A stretch of 48,920 nt of DNA from CAYJLF01 sp964371055. GTDB taxonomy: Bacteria; Eisenbacteria; RBG-16-71-46; CAIMUX01. Both the position numbers and the translations under genes were made by a program. Shown here piece after piece: positions 18,293-26,284 of this stretch (positions within the stretch are counted from its first letter, which is position 1; every line of letters begins with the position of its first letter). Where the stretch lies: assembly GCA_964371055.1 (NCBI GenBank), contig CAYJLF010000029.1, positions 1-48,920 of the forward strand, in the 5' to 3' direction. A model generated the notes under the pieces. It was not told where the DNA came from and did no database searches. It saw only the letters and a list, made by a program, of their open reading frames with translations.

Positions 18293-19342
18293 CTACCAGA
18301 CAGGATTACCGGCAGCATCATACAGATACGTAGGCCGCGCAGGTTCACCGAGATCCCTCCGGAAAGTATTCTCCGAGAACGGCTCACCGCTGTAGTCCGG
18401 CTGCCCGAAGGCCGGATCGGCCGGGGCGCCGACCGTCCGCCTCTCCTCGAGCGCGCGGTTCATCGGAAGGCCGCTGGTGAAGTCGTTTGGAACCCCCGGC
18501 CCCGAGGTCGGATCCCCGGCGAGATTCCCGTTGGAGATGTGCGACGCGTGCGTCAACTCGTGGCCGAGGATGGCGGCGGGGGGCGGGTTCATCCACGGCT
18601 GCGATCCATCGTACATCGGCGTCCGGTTGGGATTGAACCCCACCGTGGCGTCCGTCCCGGTCCCGTTGTAGAGATTCGGATCTGCCCATCCCTGAGCGCT
18701 CGCCGTGTTGGCCCCATCCGCTCCGGGCGCGCACTCGCTGATCGTGATCGTCCGGCCGCTTGCATCCAGCGACTCGATCAACGCCCGGCCGCTGGGCGTA
18801 GCGGCAAGTGTCTGGAGGTGGGCCCTCGTCATTCGCTGGAACTCCGGGCTACCCTCGATCCGGATGCTGTGGCCGAGGACGCTGCGCATGCCGAGGATCC
18901 CGCCGATGATCGCACCCGCTACGCCACCGACGAGCGCTCCGATCGGCCCGCCGAGAAGCCCGCCGATCAACGCGCCGGCCACGCCCCCGGCGAGGGCCCC
19001 GAGCAACCCGCCCAGCGACGGATTGAAAGCCCCCGGCGCGGCGCCGGGCATCCCGATCAGTACCGTCGGGCAGCCCATCGCGATCGTGTCGGGGGGGCCG
19101 ACGCAGACCGCGAGGTCGCCCACCACGGCGGCGGGCATGCAGCCGATCAGGACGGTCGGACAGCACGGGCCCGAGATCGGACCGCCGACGTGCGGAACCG
19201 GCCCGGGGTTGACCATCGGACAGACATGAGGGTCGGCCAGTCGTGCCGCGGGTTGCCCCCCGATCACGACCGTGGCCCATCCAAAGACGATGCTGCCCCC
19301 GTGGGCCGTCGGATCACCGAGTCGTGCTGCCGGCTTCGACAA
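18293..19342 (-). CDS. PAAR spike protein fused to membrane segment and M91 metallopeptidase
   Basis: This 349-residue protein starts at TTG (19340-19342), with GGAGGG 13 bases upstream; alignment of its N-terminus (SKPAARLGDPTAHGG) with the first PAAR protein supports the start. Residues 1-100 are PAAR. Residues about 108-150 are a glycine-zipper membrane stretch (GGLLGALAGGVAGALIGG). Residues about 155-349 match the NleD/HopH1-like M91 effector metallopeptidases: GSPEFQ, SGRALIESLDASGRTITI, zinc motif H261-E-L-T-H265, EERRTVG, and a final SEN-RRDLGEPARPTY. M91 enzymes cleave host proteins in known pathogens. The target here is unknown and could be eukaryotic. Confidence 0.85.
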   Translation of the reverse strand: MSKPAARLGDPTAHGGSIVFGWATVVIGGQPAARLADPHVCPMVNPGPVPHVGGPISGPCCPTVLIGCMPAAVVGDLAVCVGPPDTIAMGCPTVLIGMPGAAPGAFNPSLGGLLGALAGGVAGALIGGLLGGPIGALVGGVAGAIIGGILGMRSVLGHSIRIEGSPEFQRMTRAHLQTLAATPSGRALIESLDASGRTITISECAPGADGANTASAQGWADPNLYNGTGTDATVGFNPNRTPMYDGSQPWMNPPPAAILGHELTHASHISNGNLAGDPTSGPGVPNDFTSGLPMNRALEERRTVGAPADPAFGQPDYSGEPFSENTFRRDLGEPARPTYLYDAAGNPVW

Positions 19343-19487
19343 GGGGGTACCCTCCGATCACCGGGCGCTCGAATGCCGTCCGAGGTCATCTCTGCGGCGG
19401 GGCCGGTAGGGGCGGAACGGACGGCCACCTCACATCCAGACGCGCCGAGTCTAGGCTCCCGGCCGCACCCTGTCAACGGGCAGCCTC

Positions 19488-19549
19488 TTCCAACATGAAG
19501 CGAGCCTGAAGGATGGGTTTGTTTCCAACATGAAGTGAGCCTGGAGGAT
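19488..19549. repeat. Imperfect 27-bp direct repeat before a transposase remnant
   Basis: TTCCAACATGAAG-GAGCCTG-AGGAT occurs at 19488-19514 and 19523-19549, differing at two bases, with a 35-base period. It lies 27 bases before a transposase fragment, so it may be the left end (transposase-binding repeats) of a decayed insertion sequence. I found no matching right end. Confidence 0.45.
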
Positions 19550-19575
19550 CCGGGGCACCCGTTCATGATCTGGAG

Positions 19576-19905
19576 ATGCAGACCATCATGGACGACTCAC
19601 AGCAGTCGACTTTGGAGCAGGTTAGGGAATTTCTCGAGCGTAACGGCCCCGTCGGGATCACGATCTCCTCGAAGGCAGAGCGTTACGCGTGGGCGCGGCG
19701 GACTCTGGTCCGGTTCGGGTACTTGGCCCTGGGGCGGTCGGATCGAGGGGCTCTCTTGCAGTACCTCTACCGGGTGAGCGGTTACTCGCAGGCTCAGGTC
19801 AACCGCCTGGTCCAGCAGTCGGCAGACGGGCGAGGTCAAGCTCCGGCGCGGCACGACGAACGGGTTCGTGTCTCACCCCGTTCGAGATGGTCGGGTGCGT
19901 CGAAA
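19576..19905 (+). pseudogene. Transposase/integrase N-terminal fragment, frameshifted
   Basis: The frame from 19576 reads like the N-terminus of a DDE integrase-type transposase: VREFLERNGPVGITISSKAERYAW, RTLVRFGYLALGRSDRGALLQYLYRVSGYSQAQVNRLVQQ. The match leaves this frame after about residue 90 and resumes in another as GEVKLRRGTTNGF near 19830-19870. That shift, and the absence of any catalytic DDE region, indicate a broken and truncated element. The flanking direct repeats support an IS remnant. Confidence 0.6.
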
Positions 19906-20018
19906 ACTGTTCATCGAGTTCACCAAGTCCCGCGCCCGCCCAAGCAACGGCCAAGCGCATGAACCAAGCTCGGGGGAGACTCTTCCGCGCCATCTCGACA
20001 CGGGAACCCGGAGCAGCT

Positions 20019-20140
20019 TGAAACAGGTTCTCTCCGTCCTCGACCGTCGCCTCGCCCTTCAGCTTGCGCCAGCGCGCGGGGCCGTAGAGTCGTCGGAGTT
20101 GTTGTAGTTCGCGGATCGCCAGTCCCGCAGCGATCAGCCC
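20019..20140 (-). pseudogene. Fragment of a small basic protein often found near insertion sequences
   Basis: The reverse strand reads LIAAGLAIRELQQLRRLYG followed by PARWRKLKGEATVEDGE. This resembles the start of a short protein (IRELP-LRRRYG--RWRKLKG) that I associate with mobile regions. No complete frame surrounds it, and the downstream part is missing. Its function is unknown. Confidence 0.35.
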
Positions 20141-20464
20141 GACGCGAGTGCTTTCCCCGCTGACTCGGTAGATAGCCGACGACTGCGCTTGGCATCACGT
20201 GCCGATACCCTGGTCGGTCCCGTTCGCCCTGAGAGCCGCGGTGATGTCAGGTGTACCCTTGAACGTGGAGCTGTGCCTCCCACGGCGGCGCGGTCGGTGG
20301 GCCACCCGGCCTCTTCCGGGTGACGGCGCGGTGCCCAGCGGCGGCAGTCCGACACTTTGATACCTTCGGACAAGTGGCGTGTCGGTGGGGATCCGGGGGG
20401 CTCTTCTTGCCGGAATCACACGCTTCTGGATCGGTGTGCTGCGGATCGGCCCGACCGCCGTCAC

Positions 20465-20551
20465 GTCCGGCTCATCTCCGGCGGGGCAGAGGGCGTCGAT
20501 CAGGCGGCGATGCGCGGGGGCGTCGAGGCCGGCGACACGGTTGTAGGCGTG
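20465..20551 (+). pseudogene. SLOG/DprA-like fragment
   Basis: This stretch translates as RLISGGAEGVDQAAMRGGVEAG followed by DTVVGV. It matches the nucleotide-binding core of stand-alone DprA-like SLOG proteins (pattern SGGARGVDxAAMxGALEAGGxVVGV). The flanking translation in the same frame has no further resemblance, so only a remnant seems to survive. Confidence 0.45.
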
Positions 20552-20931
20552 TCCGTCTACGTCCGCTCGAGTGGGGAACCGTTCGAGGTCGTATTCGCGG
20601 CCGGCGGTCGGGCACGGCACGGATTGCGGCTGCCGGGGGTCCTGCCCGGAGTGGGGGCTCCCAGCGATCACGAGGCCCGAGCTGTGGTTCACGAAGGAAG
20701 TGTGCCGGCAACCGCACCGCCCCAGCACGCCGAGCGCGACCTTTGGTCCAGGCCGAGAAGACGATTGCGATTTCTCACCGGCCAAGGCACACTGCGGGCC
20801 GACGGCCGTTCTCTACCACGATAATGGATGAATTCGTAACCTCCATCCAAAAGTGGGGTTAGGGCTGTCTTGTCCCATCACCACCGCCCGTCGACGAGCA
20901 TCGGCACCATGCCCCACGGAGGCGACTGGCC

Positions 20932-21369
20932 ATGCGCCCTGCTGCAAGGATCGGCGATGTTCACACGTGTCCGCAGGCCACGCCTGGGACGCCGCCCGTA
21001 CCGCATGTCGGCGGAGCGATTATGTCGGCGGCGGCCACCGTGATCATCGGAGGTCTGCCTGCCGCGCGGGTTGGAGACAGCGCCATCTGCGTTGGGCCAA
21101 CCGACACAATTGCCACGGGGTCGGCATCGGTTCTGATCGAAGGACGGTTGGCCGCTCGGGTAGGGGATACGACGGCGCACGGGGGAACGATCCTGTGCGG
21201 GTGCCCGACGGTGCTGATCGGAGATGCGACAGCGCCCGGCCGCGGGACGGACGTGGCTGCCGCGATCGACGCCGCCATCGGCACAGGAAGCCCGCAGGCC
21301 CGGACCCTCTGCGCGGCGCGCAAGGCGAACGCACCATTGGCGCGGCTGCGCTGCAACCAGAACCACTAG
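20932..21369 (+). CDS. Stand-alone PAAR spike-tip protein
   Basis: The protein has 145 residues. It has three PAAR pseudo-repeats in the order PAARIGD-HTCP-VPHVGG, PAARVGD-AIC-GPTD, AARVGD-TAHGG. This is a cyclic permutation of the order in the two fused PAAR proteins of this window. Only a short Ala-rich tail (about 45 residues) follows, so it carries no toxin itself. It presumably caps a spike and lets the next two genes supply cargo. GGAGG lies 11 bases before the ATG. The stop is followed at once by the ribosome site (AGGAGGG) of the DUF4123 gene. Confidence 0.88.
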   Translation: MRPAARIGDVHTCPQATPGTPPVPHVGGAIMSAAATVIIGGLPAARVGDSAICVGPTDTIATGSASVLIEGRLAARVGDTTAHGGTILCGCPTVLIGDATAPGRGTDVAAAIDAAIGTGSPQARTLCAARKANAPLARLRCNQNH

Positions 21370-21379
21370 GAGGGCAGCC

Positions 21380-22318
21380 ATGCCGGGCGATGGCGGAGTC
21401 CACTCCTTCCGCACAGAGCTGAGCCCGGTTCCGCGTGATACCGGGATGGCGCGCTTTGCCGTCATCGATGCGGCCCATCCGGGTGGACATTCGGAGCACT
21501 ACCTGCCTGCGTCAACGGAGGCCCGCCGGCTCCGGCCCAGAACCGTGGAGGACCCGGACGCACTACCTTGGCTGGTTCCGCTCGCGGGACACCACGCTGC
21601 CTGGCTCCAGGATCAGGCGGCTCGGAAGTCCTGGGGAATCCTGGTGGAGTCGAGCCTCGCCTTGGAACCGCTCGCGGATGCTTTGAGCGATTGCCTCCTC
21701 GCGGTCGACCCGGACGGGACCGAGGCGCTGCTGCGTTACTACGACCCAGTGGTGCTCGGACCACTGCTCAGGAGCTTCGACCGGTACGAGGCCTCGGGGT
21801 GGTTTCCCCCAGACACCCTGCTTGGACGCATCGTCGGTGCCGAGATCGAATGGTTCGCTCCCTGGAATAAGTCTACCGACGGTACCGACCAGTCGGGGAC
21901 GACGCCTCTCCGGATCAGGCGGGAGCACCTCTGCTCATTCACTGACCCCGGAGACCATGCGCTCGTCGACGAGGTCTCTGCCTTTCTCGAGGCGGAGCTT
22001 CCCGGGTCGTTAGACGCCGTCGACGATGACACGAGGCAAGTGCTGGTCCGCACTGGGATCCAGCGAGCGCGGAGCCATGGGATCGAGGACACGGCGGAGA
22101 TAGCGGCCTTTGTCGCCATCATGCTGGATGTCGGTCCGAACTTCGACGAACAGGCCGAGATTCGGAGCGGGCTGCGGCTGTCGTTGCGGGACGCGCTGCA
22201 GGGCTGCTCCGAGGAGGCTTGGGAAGAGGCGGACTCGTCGGGCGCGGAGGCGGAGTGGAGCGCGGGACCCGCCGAACTCTCACCGGACGAACGCGGCTGG
22301 TCGACGGAGGATCCGTGA
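21380..22318 (+). CDS. DUF4123 effector adaptor with C-terminal helical extension
   Basis: The protein has 312 residues from ATG 21380 (AGGAGGG seven bases upstream); the frame is open earlier but overlaps the PAAR gene. The N-terminal half is DUF4123: ARFAVIDAAHPG, LPWLVPLAGHHAAWLQDQ, KSWGILVESS, LLRYYDPVVLGPLL. The C-terminal part starts with LRIRREHL and continues FLEAELPGSL, GIQRARSHGIED and AFVAIMLDVGPNF, a helical module I associate with DUF4123 proteins. It ends in an acidic tail. Its TGA overlaps the next ATG (TGATG), so it is coupled to the 1076-residue protein and is its likely loader. Confidence 0.85.
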   Translation: MPGDGGVHSFRTELSPVPRDTGMARFAVIDAAHPGGHSEHYLPASTEARRLRPRTVEDPDALPWLVPLAGHHAAWLQDQAARKSWGILVESSLALEPLADALSDCLLAVDPDGTEALLRYYDPVVLGPLLRSFDRYEASGWFPPDTLLGRIVGAEIEWFAPWNKSTDGTDQSGTTPLRIRREHLCSFTDPGDHALVDEVSAFLEAELPGSLDAVDDDTRQVLVRTGIQRARSHGIEDTAEIAAFVAIMLDVGPNFDEQAEIRSGLRLSLRDALQGCSEEAWEEADSSGAEAEWSAGPAELSPDERGWSTEDP

Positions 22319-25300
22319 TGACGAAGCTCGAGCGCCTGATGACGCGCCGGGCCCGACTGCAGCATCGTCTCGACCTCCTGGTCGCGAGGGGTGACGTGTG
22401 CGGCGAGCGGCGCCAGAGCCGGCGGGAGCTGCGAGCGAAGATCGGAGTTCTAACCGCGCAGATCAACACCCTGCGGGCCCGGGATCGGTCCCGGGAACGG
22501 AAATCGCAGCCTCCCGCGCGGATTCCGAAAAACACCGGTGGCAAACGCGGCGTTCCCTGGCGTGCGCCGCAAGATCCTGCGGGCCAGTCCCCGGACGGTC
22601 CTCGCTCGGCCCGACAACGTGCTCGACAGCTCTATGCCAGCTCCAGGAGGAGGTTCGGCACCCTGGGCGCTCGAGGCTGCGCGCGCTGCCGAACTCGCTT
22701 TCCGGTCGCGGCAGCCAGAGACGAGTGGTCCATGATCGGTGAGTACCACGTCCCGCCATCCTACTACGAGTCCACGTGCGTGTCCTTCTCCACCGAATCG
22801 GATGACCGAGTCGAGCTTCTGGCCGTGGTCGATCCGGGCCCCCAGCCGCCCGGTCCGACTCGCATGAAAGTGACGGTCTACCTGAACGACCGGCAGATCC
22901 AGAGCGACATTCTGGATGCGGGTCAGCACGCGAATACCCTGATCTCTCCGGGAGGTGAGTTCAGGGTGTGCGCGTATGCAGCCCCCGAAGAACCCTACAA
23001 TTGGGACTCGGACGACGAGGGATACGTCCAGGTGCGCCATCAGAGGAAGAAGCCCAACCTCGTGGTGCTTGGTCCCACGATCCACTTCGGGGAACGGTGG
23101 GTCGGGTACGGCTATAGGGTTGAGAACAACTCGGTCCGGGGTGGCCACGCCCATGCAGCCCTTCACTATGCAAAGCGTCACGAAACCGGAGGTGGCGTCG
23201 TCTTAGATCAGATCAGCTCGCACGCGATCCGCAAAGGGGTAGGCACGCTTGAAGACTGGAACTCGGTTCCGGGGAAGTACCGCGTCTCTTTTTCCGATCT
23301 TGGCCTGCCGCCTGACGAGGCAACGGACCTGCTCGCCTCCGTCGACCTCGAGCGGTCGGTGGATGAGCTCAGCGAGCATGACAACATCTCGTGGCACGAC
23401 CTCCCTCACTGGCGCGGTACACTCACCTGGACAGACACGTCCGTGGCATCGGTGCCGACCTCCGTACCGCGCGGCAAGACGGAGAAGAAACGTCAGCGCC
23501 TGATGCGCGTCTACAGCCTCCGGCTTCGTGCGACCCAGGAGATCTGGAACCAGATCGTGCCCGCAAGGCATCGCTGTTCACTCCGGGTCTACGTGTCATC
23601 CGTGGGACCGGACGCAGGAGGACGTCACCGGGGCTGGATTTTTCCTCCATCGATGCGCTCCGCATTGAAGGGTGAGCGGATCTCCATCGGTGACAACGTG
23701 CGACTCGCGGATCACCATCCACCAGTCAACGCGCTTCAGGAATCGACCCGGCCGCTCGGTGCCACGAACGAAGTGAGCTCCTATCTCTTCATCCCATGCG
23801 ATCAGCTTGACACGGACTCGGGTGAGCTGGCGCTATTGTACATTCCGGCGACCACCGCGGGGACCGACCGGATTCGAGTAGAGCTGTGGGATGACATCCG
23901 CAACGAGGCCATCGCAGAGCCTATTGCCCGCGAGATCGCCGCGCGGCAGAGCTTCGATATCCTTCTTGAGAGAGGGTTCGTCGCCTCAGTGGACTCCACG
24001 GTCTTCCATCCTGCGGGAGCCGCTCCCGGCGACCCGGCGGACCGCCACATCGTACCGCTGCGCCTCGGAGTGAGGTGTACACTGAACGGCAAGAGCCTCC
24101 CGTCCGGCTACGAGCTTCGCGTGAGGCTGACCGGCCGTTACGCCCCCGATAAGCAGGACCTGGGCGGCCGGCCCCGGGGGTCTGGGTGGCTCTTCCCGGA
24201 GAAGAGCAGGAGGTCCTCGCGATACGCCAAGCGGTTGCGCTGGGCGAGCATTGTGATCAAGGCCAACCGCGTTTCTGGCGTGCAACCGATCAACGAGTTC
24301 AAAGGACTCAACACGTCTTCAGCCTCTGGTCCACTCTCCCGCGTCATCAAGACAGAAGTCTCCGACCTGGGATGGGTCGCCTGCATGTACTTGCCCCCGA
24401 CCGAGGCTGGCGAGGATCTCCTGGAGTTCCGTCTCCACCGGTTGGGAGAGAAAGGGGGCCGGTCGCTCGTGCGGCGGACGGTCGCGCATACGTTCACCAT
24501 CGTTCCGCGGAAGGCCATCACCTTCTACCTCGTGGCCTGGGACAACCACGCGCGAATCGACTGGCGCGCGACCGCGCCCGCCACCGTCGCCCGGACGGCC
24601 CTCTTCTCGATCTGGCGCTATGTGCGGGCGCTCACACAAGTGTACGAGTCCGGCGGCCTGAGTTGGAAGGACGCGCTCTACGACGTCATGGGCGAGGGCG
24701 AGCACCTCCTTCCGCGGCTCCCGACGAGCGTTCGCCAGATGATCGGGCATGCTGCCCTCGTCGCCCACGGGTATGACCAGGATCACTCCGGGGAGATTCA
24801 CATTGTAAGTCACACCGGCGGCGATCCGGGGGTCCGGCGTCAGAGTAGTTGGGAGATGATCTGGGATAGCTTCATCCTGGCCAGGATCAATATATTCGAG
24901 GTTCTCGCCACCCACAAGCCGGACGGCCACTTCGACGATCCCGCGCAGTTCTACTGGAGACTACTGAACAAGGCGCTGCCGCGGGTCATGACCTTCACGG
25001 TGCGTGGGGACGAGGCCATGGCCCTCATCGAGAAGGTTCGAACCTTGCAGGCACCGCGCCTGAATGATGTTTACATACCTACCACCGAGACTCCTGCGCC
25101 GCACTACTACGGTCTCAATATGGTCGAGATCAGGACCGTGAGCCCAGACGGCGCGATCACGCGGATCCCCGCCGAATCGCCGCTCCAGGGCGGTTGCGCC
25201 AACACGGTTGCGAGCGCAGTGCACTTCCTCGGGCTGCAGGCGGCGTTCCCCTGTGACGCCGCGGAGTTCAACCTGACGATTTCCATGAGTCTGTTCCGCA

Positions 25301-25548
25301 CCGTCGAGCTGCCGTTCCTCCGGGGTGAGGCCGCATTCGATGGCCAGGGGAACACACTGGACTCCGATCTGCAGGCGGAGCTGGCGGAGCTACCCGGAGC
25401 GTTTGCCGGGCCAGACCCAATCGCGGTGAGGTTCTTCGACCCGAGCTACCTCTACGACGCGATGGCAGACGATCCCGCCGCCTACCAGAAGCTGGTCGGG
25501 CTGTTCGCGGAGCGACAGGTCCCACCGTCGCGGGCGGCCGCGCACTGA
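22318..25548 (+). CDS. Large candidate effector with possible permuted Cys/His fold
   Basis: The protein has 1076 residues from ATG 22318, which overlaps the DUF4123 stop. Residues 1-140 are Arg-rich with coiled-coil character and a CARCRTRF pair of cysteines. Residues about 145-730 are beta-rich, with repeated jelly-roll-like blocks (a GWIFPPSMRS block and a GSGWLFPEKSRRSSR block look like internal repeats). The C-terminal third is alpha/beta and contains H929-Y-Y-G-L-N and G-G-C960-A-N-T-V-A-S-A-V-H. A His followed by a Cys at a helix start is the arrangement in circularly permuted papain-like (NlpC/P60, LRAT, DUF4105) enzymes. That reading is inference. There is no signal peptide. Its place behind PAAR and DUF4123 genes makes it cargo; no immunity gene is obvious. 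Confidence 0.75.
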   Translation: MTKLERLMTRRARLQHRLDLLVARGDVCGERRQSRRELRAKIGVLTAQINTLRARDRSRERKSQPPARIPKNTGGKRGVPWRAPQDPAGQSPDGPRSARQRARQLYASSRRRFGTLGARGCARCRTRFPVAAARDEWSMIGEYHVPPSYYESTCVSFSTESDDRVELLAVVDPGPQPPGPTRMKVTVYLNDRQIQSDILDAGQHANTLISPGGEFRVCAYAAPEEPYNWDSDDEGYVQVRHQRKKPNLVVLGPTIHFGERWVGYGYRVENNSVRGGHAHAALHYAKRHETGGGVVLDQISSHAIRKGVGTLEDWNSVPGKYRVSFSDLGLPPDEATDLLASVDLERSVDELSEHDNISWHDLPHWRGTLTWTDTSVASVPTSVPRGKTEKKRQRLMRVYSLRLRATQEIWNQIVPARHRCSLRVYVSSVGPDAGGRHRGWIFPPSMRSALKGERISIGDNVRLADHHPPVNALQESTRPLGATNEVSSYLFIPCDQLDTDSGELALLYIPATTAGTDRIRVELWDDIRNEAIAEPIAREIAARQSFDILLERGFVASVDSTVFHPAGAAPGDPADRHIVPLRLGVRCTLNGKSLPSGYELRVRLTGRYAPDKQDLGGRPRGSGWLFPEKSRRSSRYAKRLRWASIVIKANRVSGVQPINEFKGLNTSSASGPLSRVIKTEVSDLGWVACMYLPPTEAGEDLLEFRLHRLGEKGGRSLVRRTVAHTFTIVPRKAITFYLVAWDNHARIDWRATAPATVARTALFSIWRYVRALTQVYESGGLSWKDALYDVMGEGEHLLPRLPTSVRQMIGHAALVAHGYDQDHSGEIHIVSHTGGDPGVRRQSSWEMIWDSFILARINIFEVLATHKPDGHFDDPAQFYWRLLNKALPRVMTFTVRGDEAMALIEKVRTLQAPRLNDVYIPTTETPAPHYYGLNMVEIRTVSPDGAITRIPAESPLQGGCANTVASAVHFLGLQAAFPCDAAEFNLTISMSLFRTVELPFLRGEAAFDGQGNTLDSDLQAELAELPGAFAGPDPIAVRFFDPSYLYDAMADDPAAYQKLVGLFAERQVPPSRAAAH

Positions 25549-26284
25549 GGGGAGCGCCCCACGGGGGTGGTCCAGATCTCAGAAACACCTGCCCGTAGAC
25601 CACCGCGTGATCATGTCCGAGGCCCCGAGAACTCCACTCTCTCCGCAGGGTCATCCGCCGGAATAGCGACCCGCCCGCGAGCGTCAGCCTTCCGAACCCC
25701 CTTGGCCACATCAACTTCCCCGACCTGTGGCCGGGTCGAAGTCCTCCAACTGTGCGGCGCGACAGCGGCCTGCGCGGCGCTGGTCGCGGCCTTGGCAACA
25801 CGCGGTCACCCCAAAGCGGCAGGGGTGTCGGGTCCAGAAACTGCATGTAGTTGCGGTACCCCGTCATATCGTCCAGCTAGCCACCCCCGGCCCGATTCGG
25901 GCTCTCCCAGACGCGTTCGAACTCGCCCCGGGTGCGCGTCTCTGCGTGGCCCGTGGTGGGGTCGGCGTACGTAACCCCTTCACGTCTGCCGACGTCCCGC
26001 GGGTGTTCAGGACGACGACGCAGTGAGGACCCGGTCCCCGGTCCACCTCGTCGATCCCGATCAGGCCGAGCGGGCGGGTCGAGGGCGGACACCATCCGAA
26101 AGGCAACACCCTGCTGAGTTGCAGTCCTTTGGTGCCACCCTCCAAACCATCGTAGGACGGAGCGCGGTAGCTGCTCGGGATCGGCGGGTCCGGAGAAAGC
26201 TGCGGCCGCCTCCTTGTTGGATAAGCGGCCGCGGGGACGGGGCCGACCTACGGGGTCTGCCCCGGTCTCGCTTGGAGCTCAGAA
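25549..26284. other. Intergenic region with a decayed gene
   Basis: No intact gene is supported here. The minus strand contains a frameshifted C39-like fragment (listed separately). Close to the end of the minus-strand membrane protein there is an inverted repeat, CGGGGC/GCCCCG at 26238-26264. Its lack of a T-run makes it a poor terminator. Confidence 0.4.
25880..26140 (-). pseudogene. C39-peptidase-like fragment, frameshifted
   Basis: On the minus strand one frame gives RPLGLIGIDEVDRGPGPHCVVVL, and the next frame continues as VTYADPTTGHAETRTRGEFERVW. Together they match the His (HCVVVL) and Asp (YADPTTG) segments of C39-like double-glycine peptidases. The Cys box is not found, and a frameshift separates the two parts near 25985. 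It is probably a dead relative of peptidases such as the one at 44157-46238. Confidence 0.5.

Larger units (their letters stand above)
19906..20931. other. Decayed region without an intact gene
   Basis: About 1 kb between the PAAR-M91 gene and the stand-alone PAAR gene contains only the fragments listed separately. Open frames exist on both strands (for example 20195-20785 minus), but their translations are Arg/Pro-rich and look like no family. I read the region as a graveyard of mobile-element and defence-like sequence separating two effector modules. Confidence 0.5.

Noticed and set aside
6704..19342. Recent DNA duplication of the two fused PAAR domains
   Set aside because: The protein N-termini are very similar, but many third codon positions differ, so they are older paralogues rather than a recent copy or conversion.
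20195..20785. 196-codon minus-strand frame as a gene
   Set aside because: Its translation resembles nothing, and the opposite strand carries a recognisable SLOG core, so it is more likely a chance frame.
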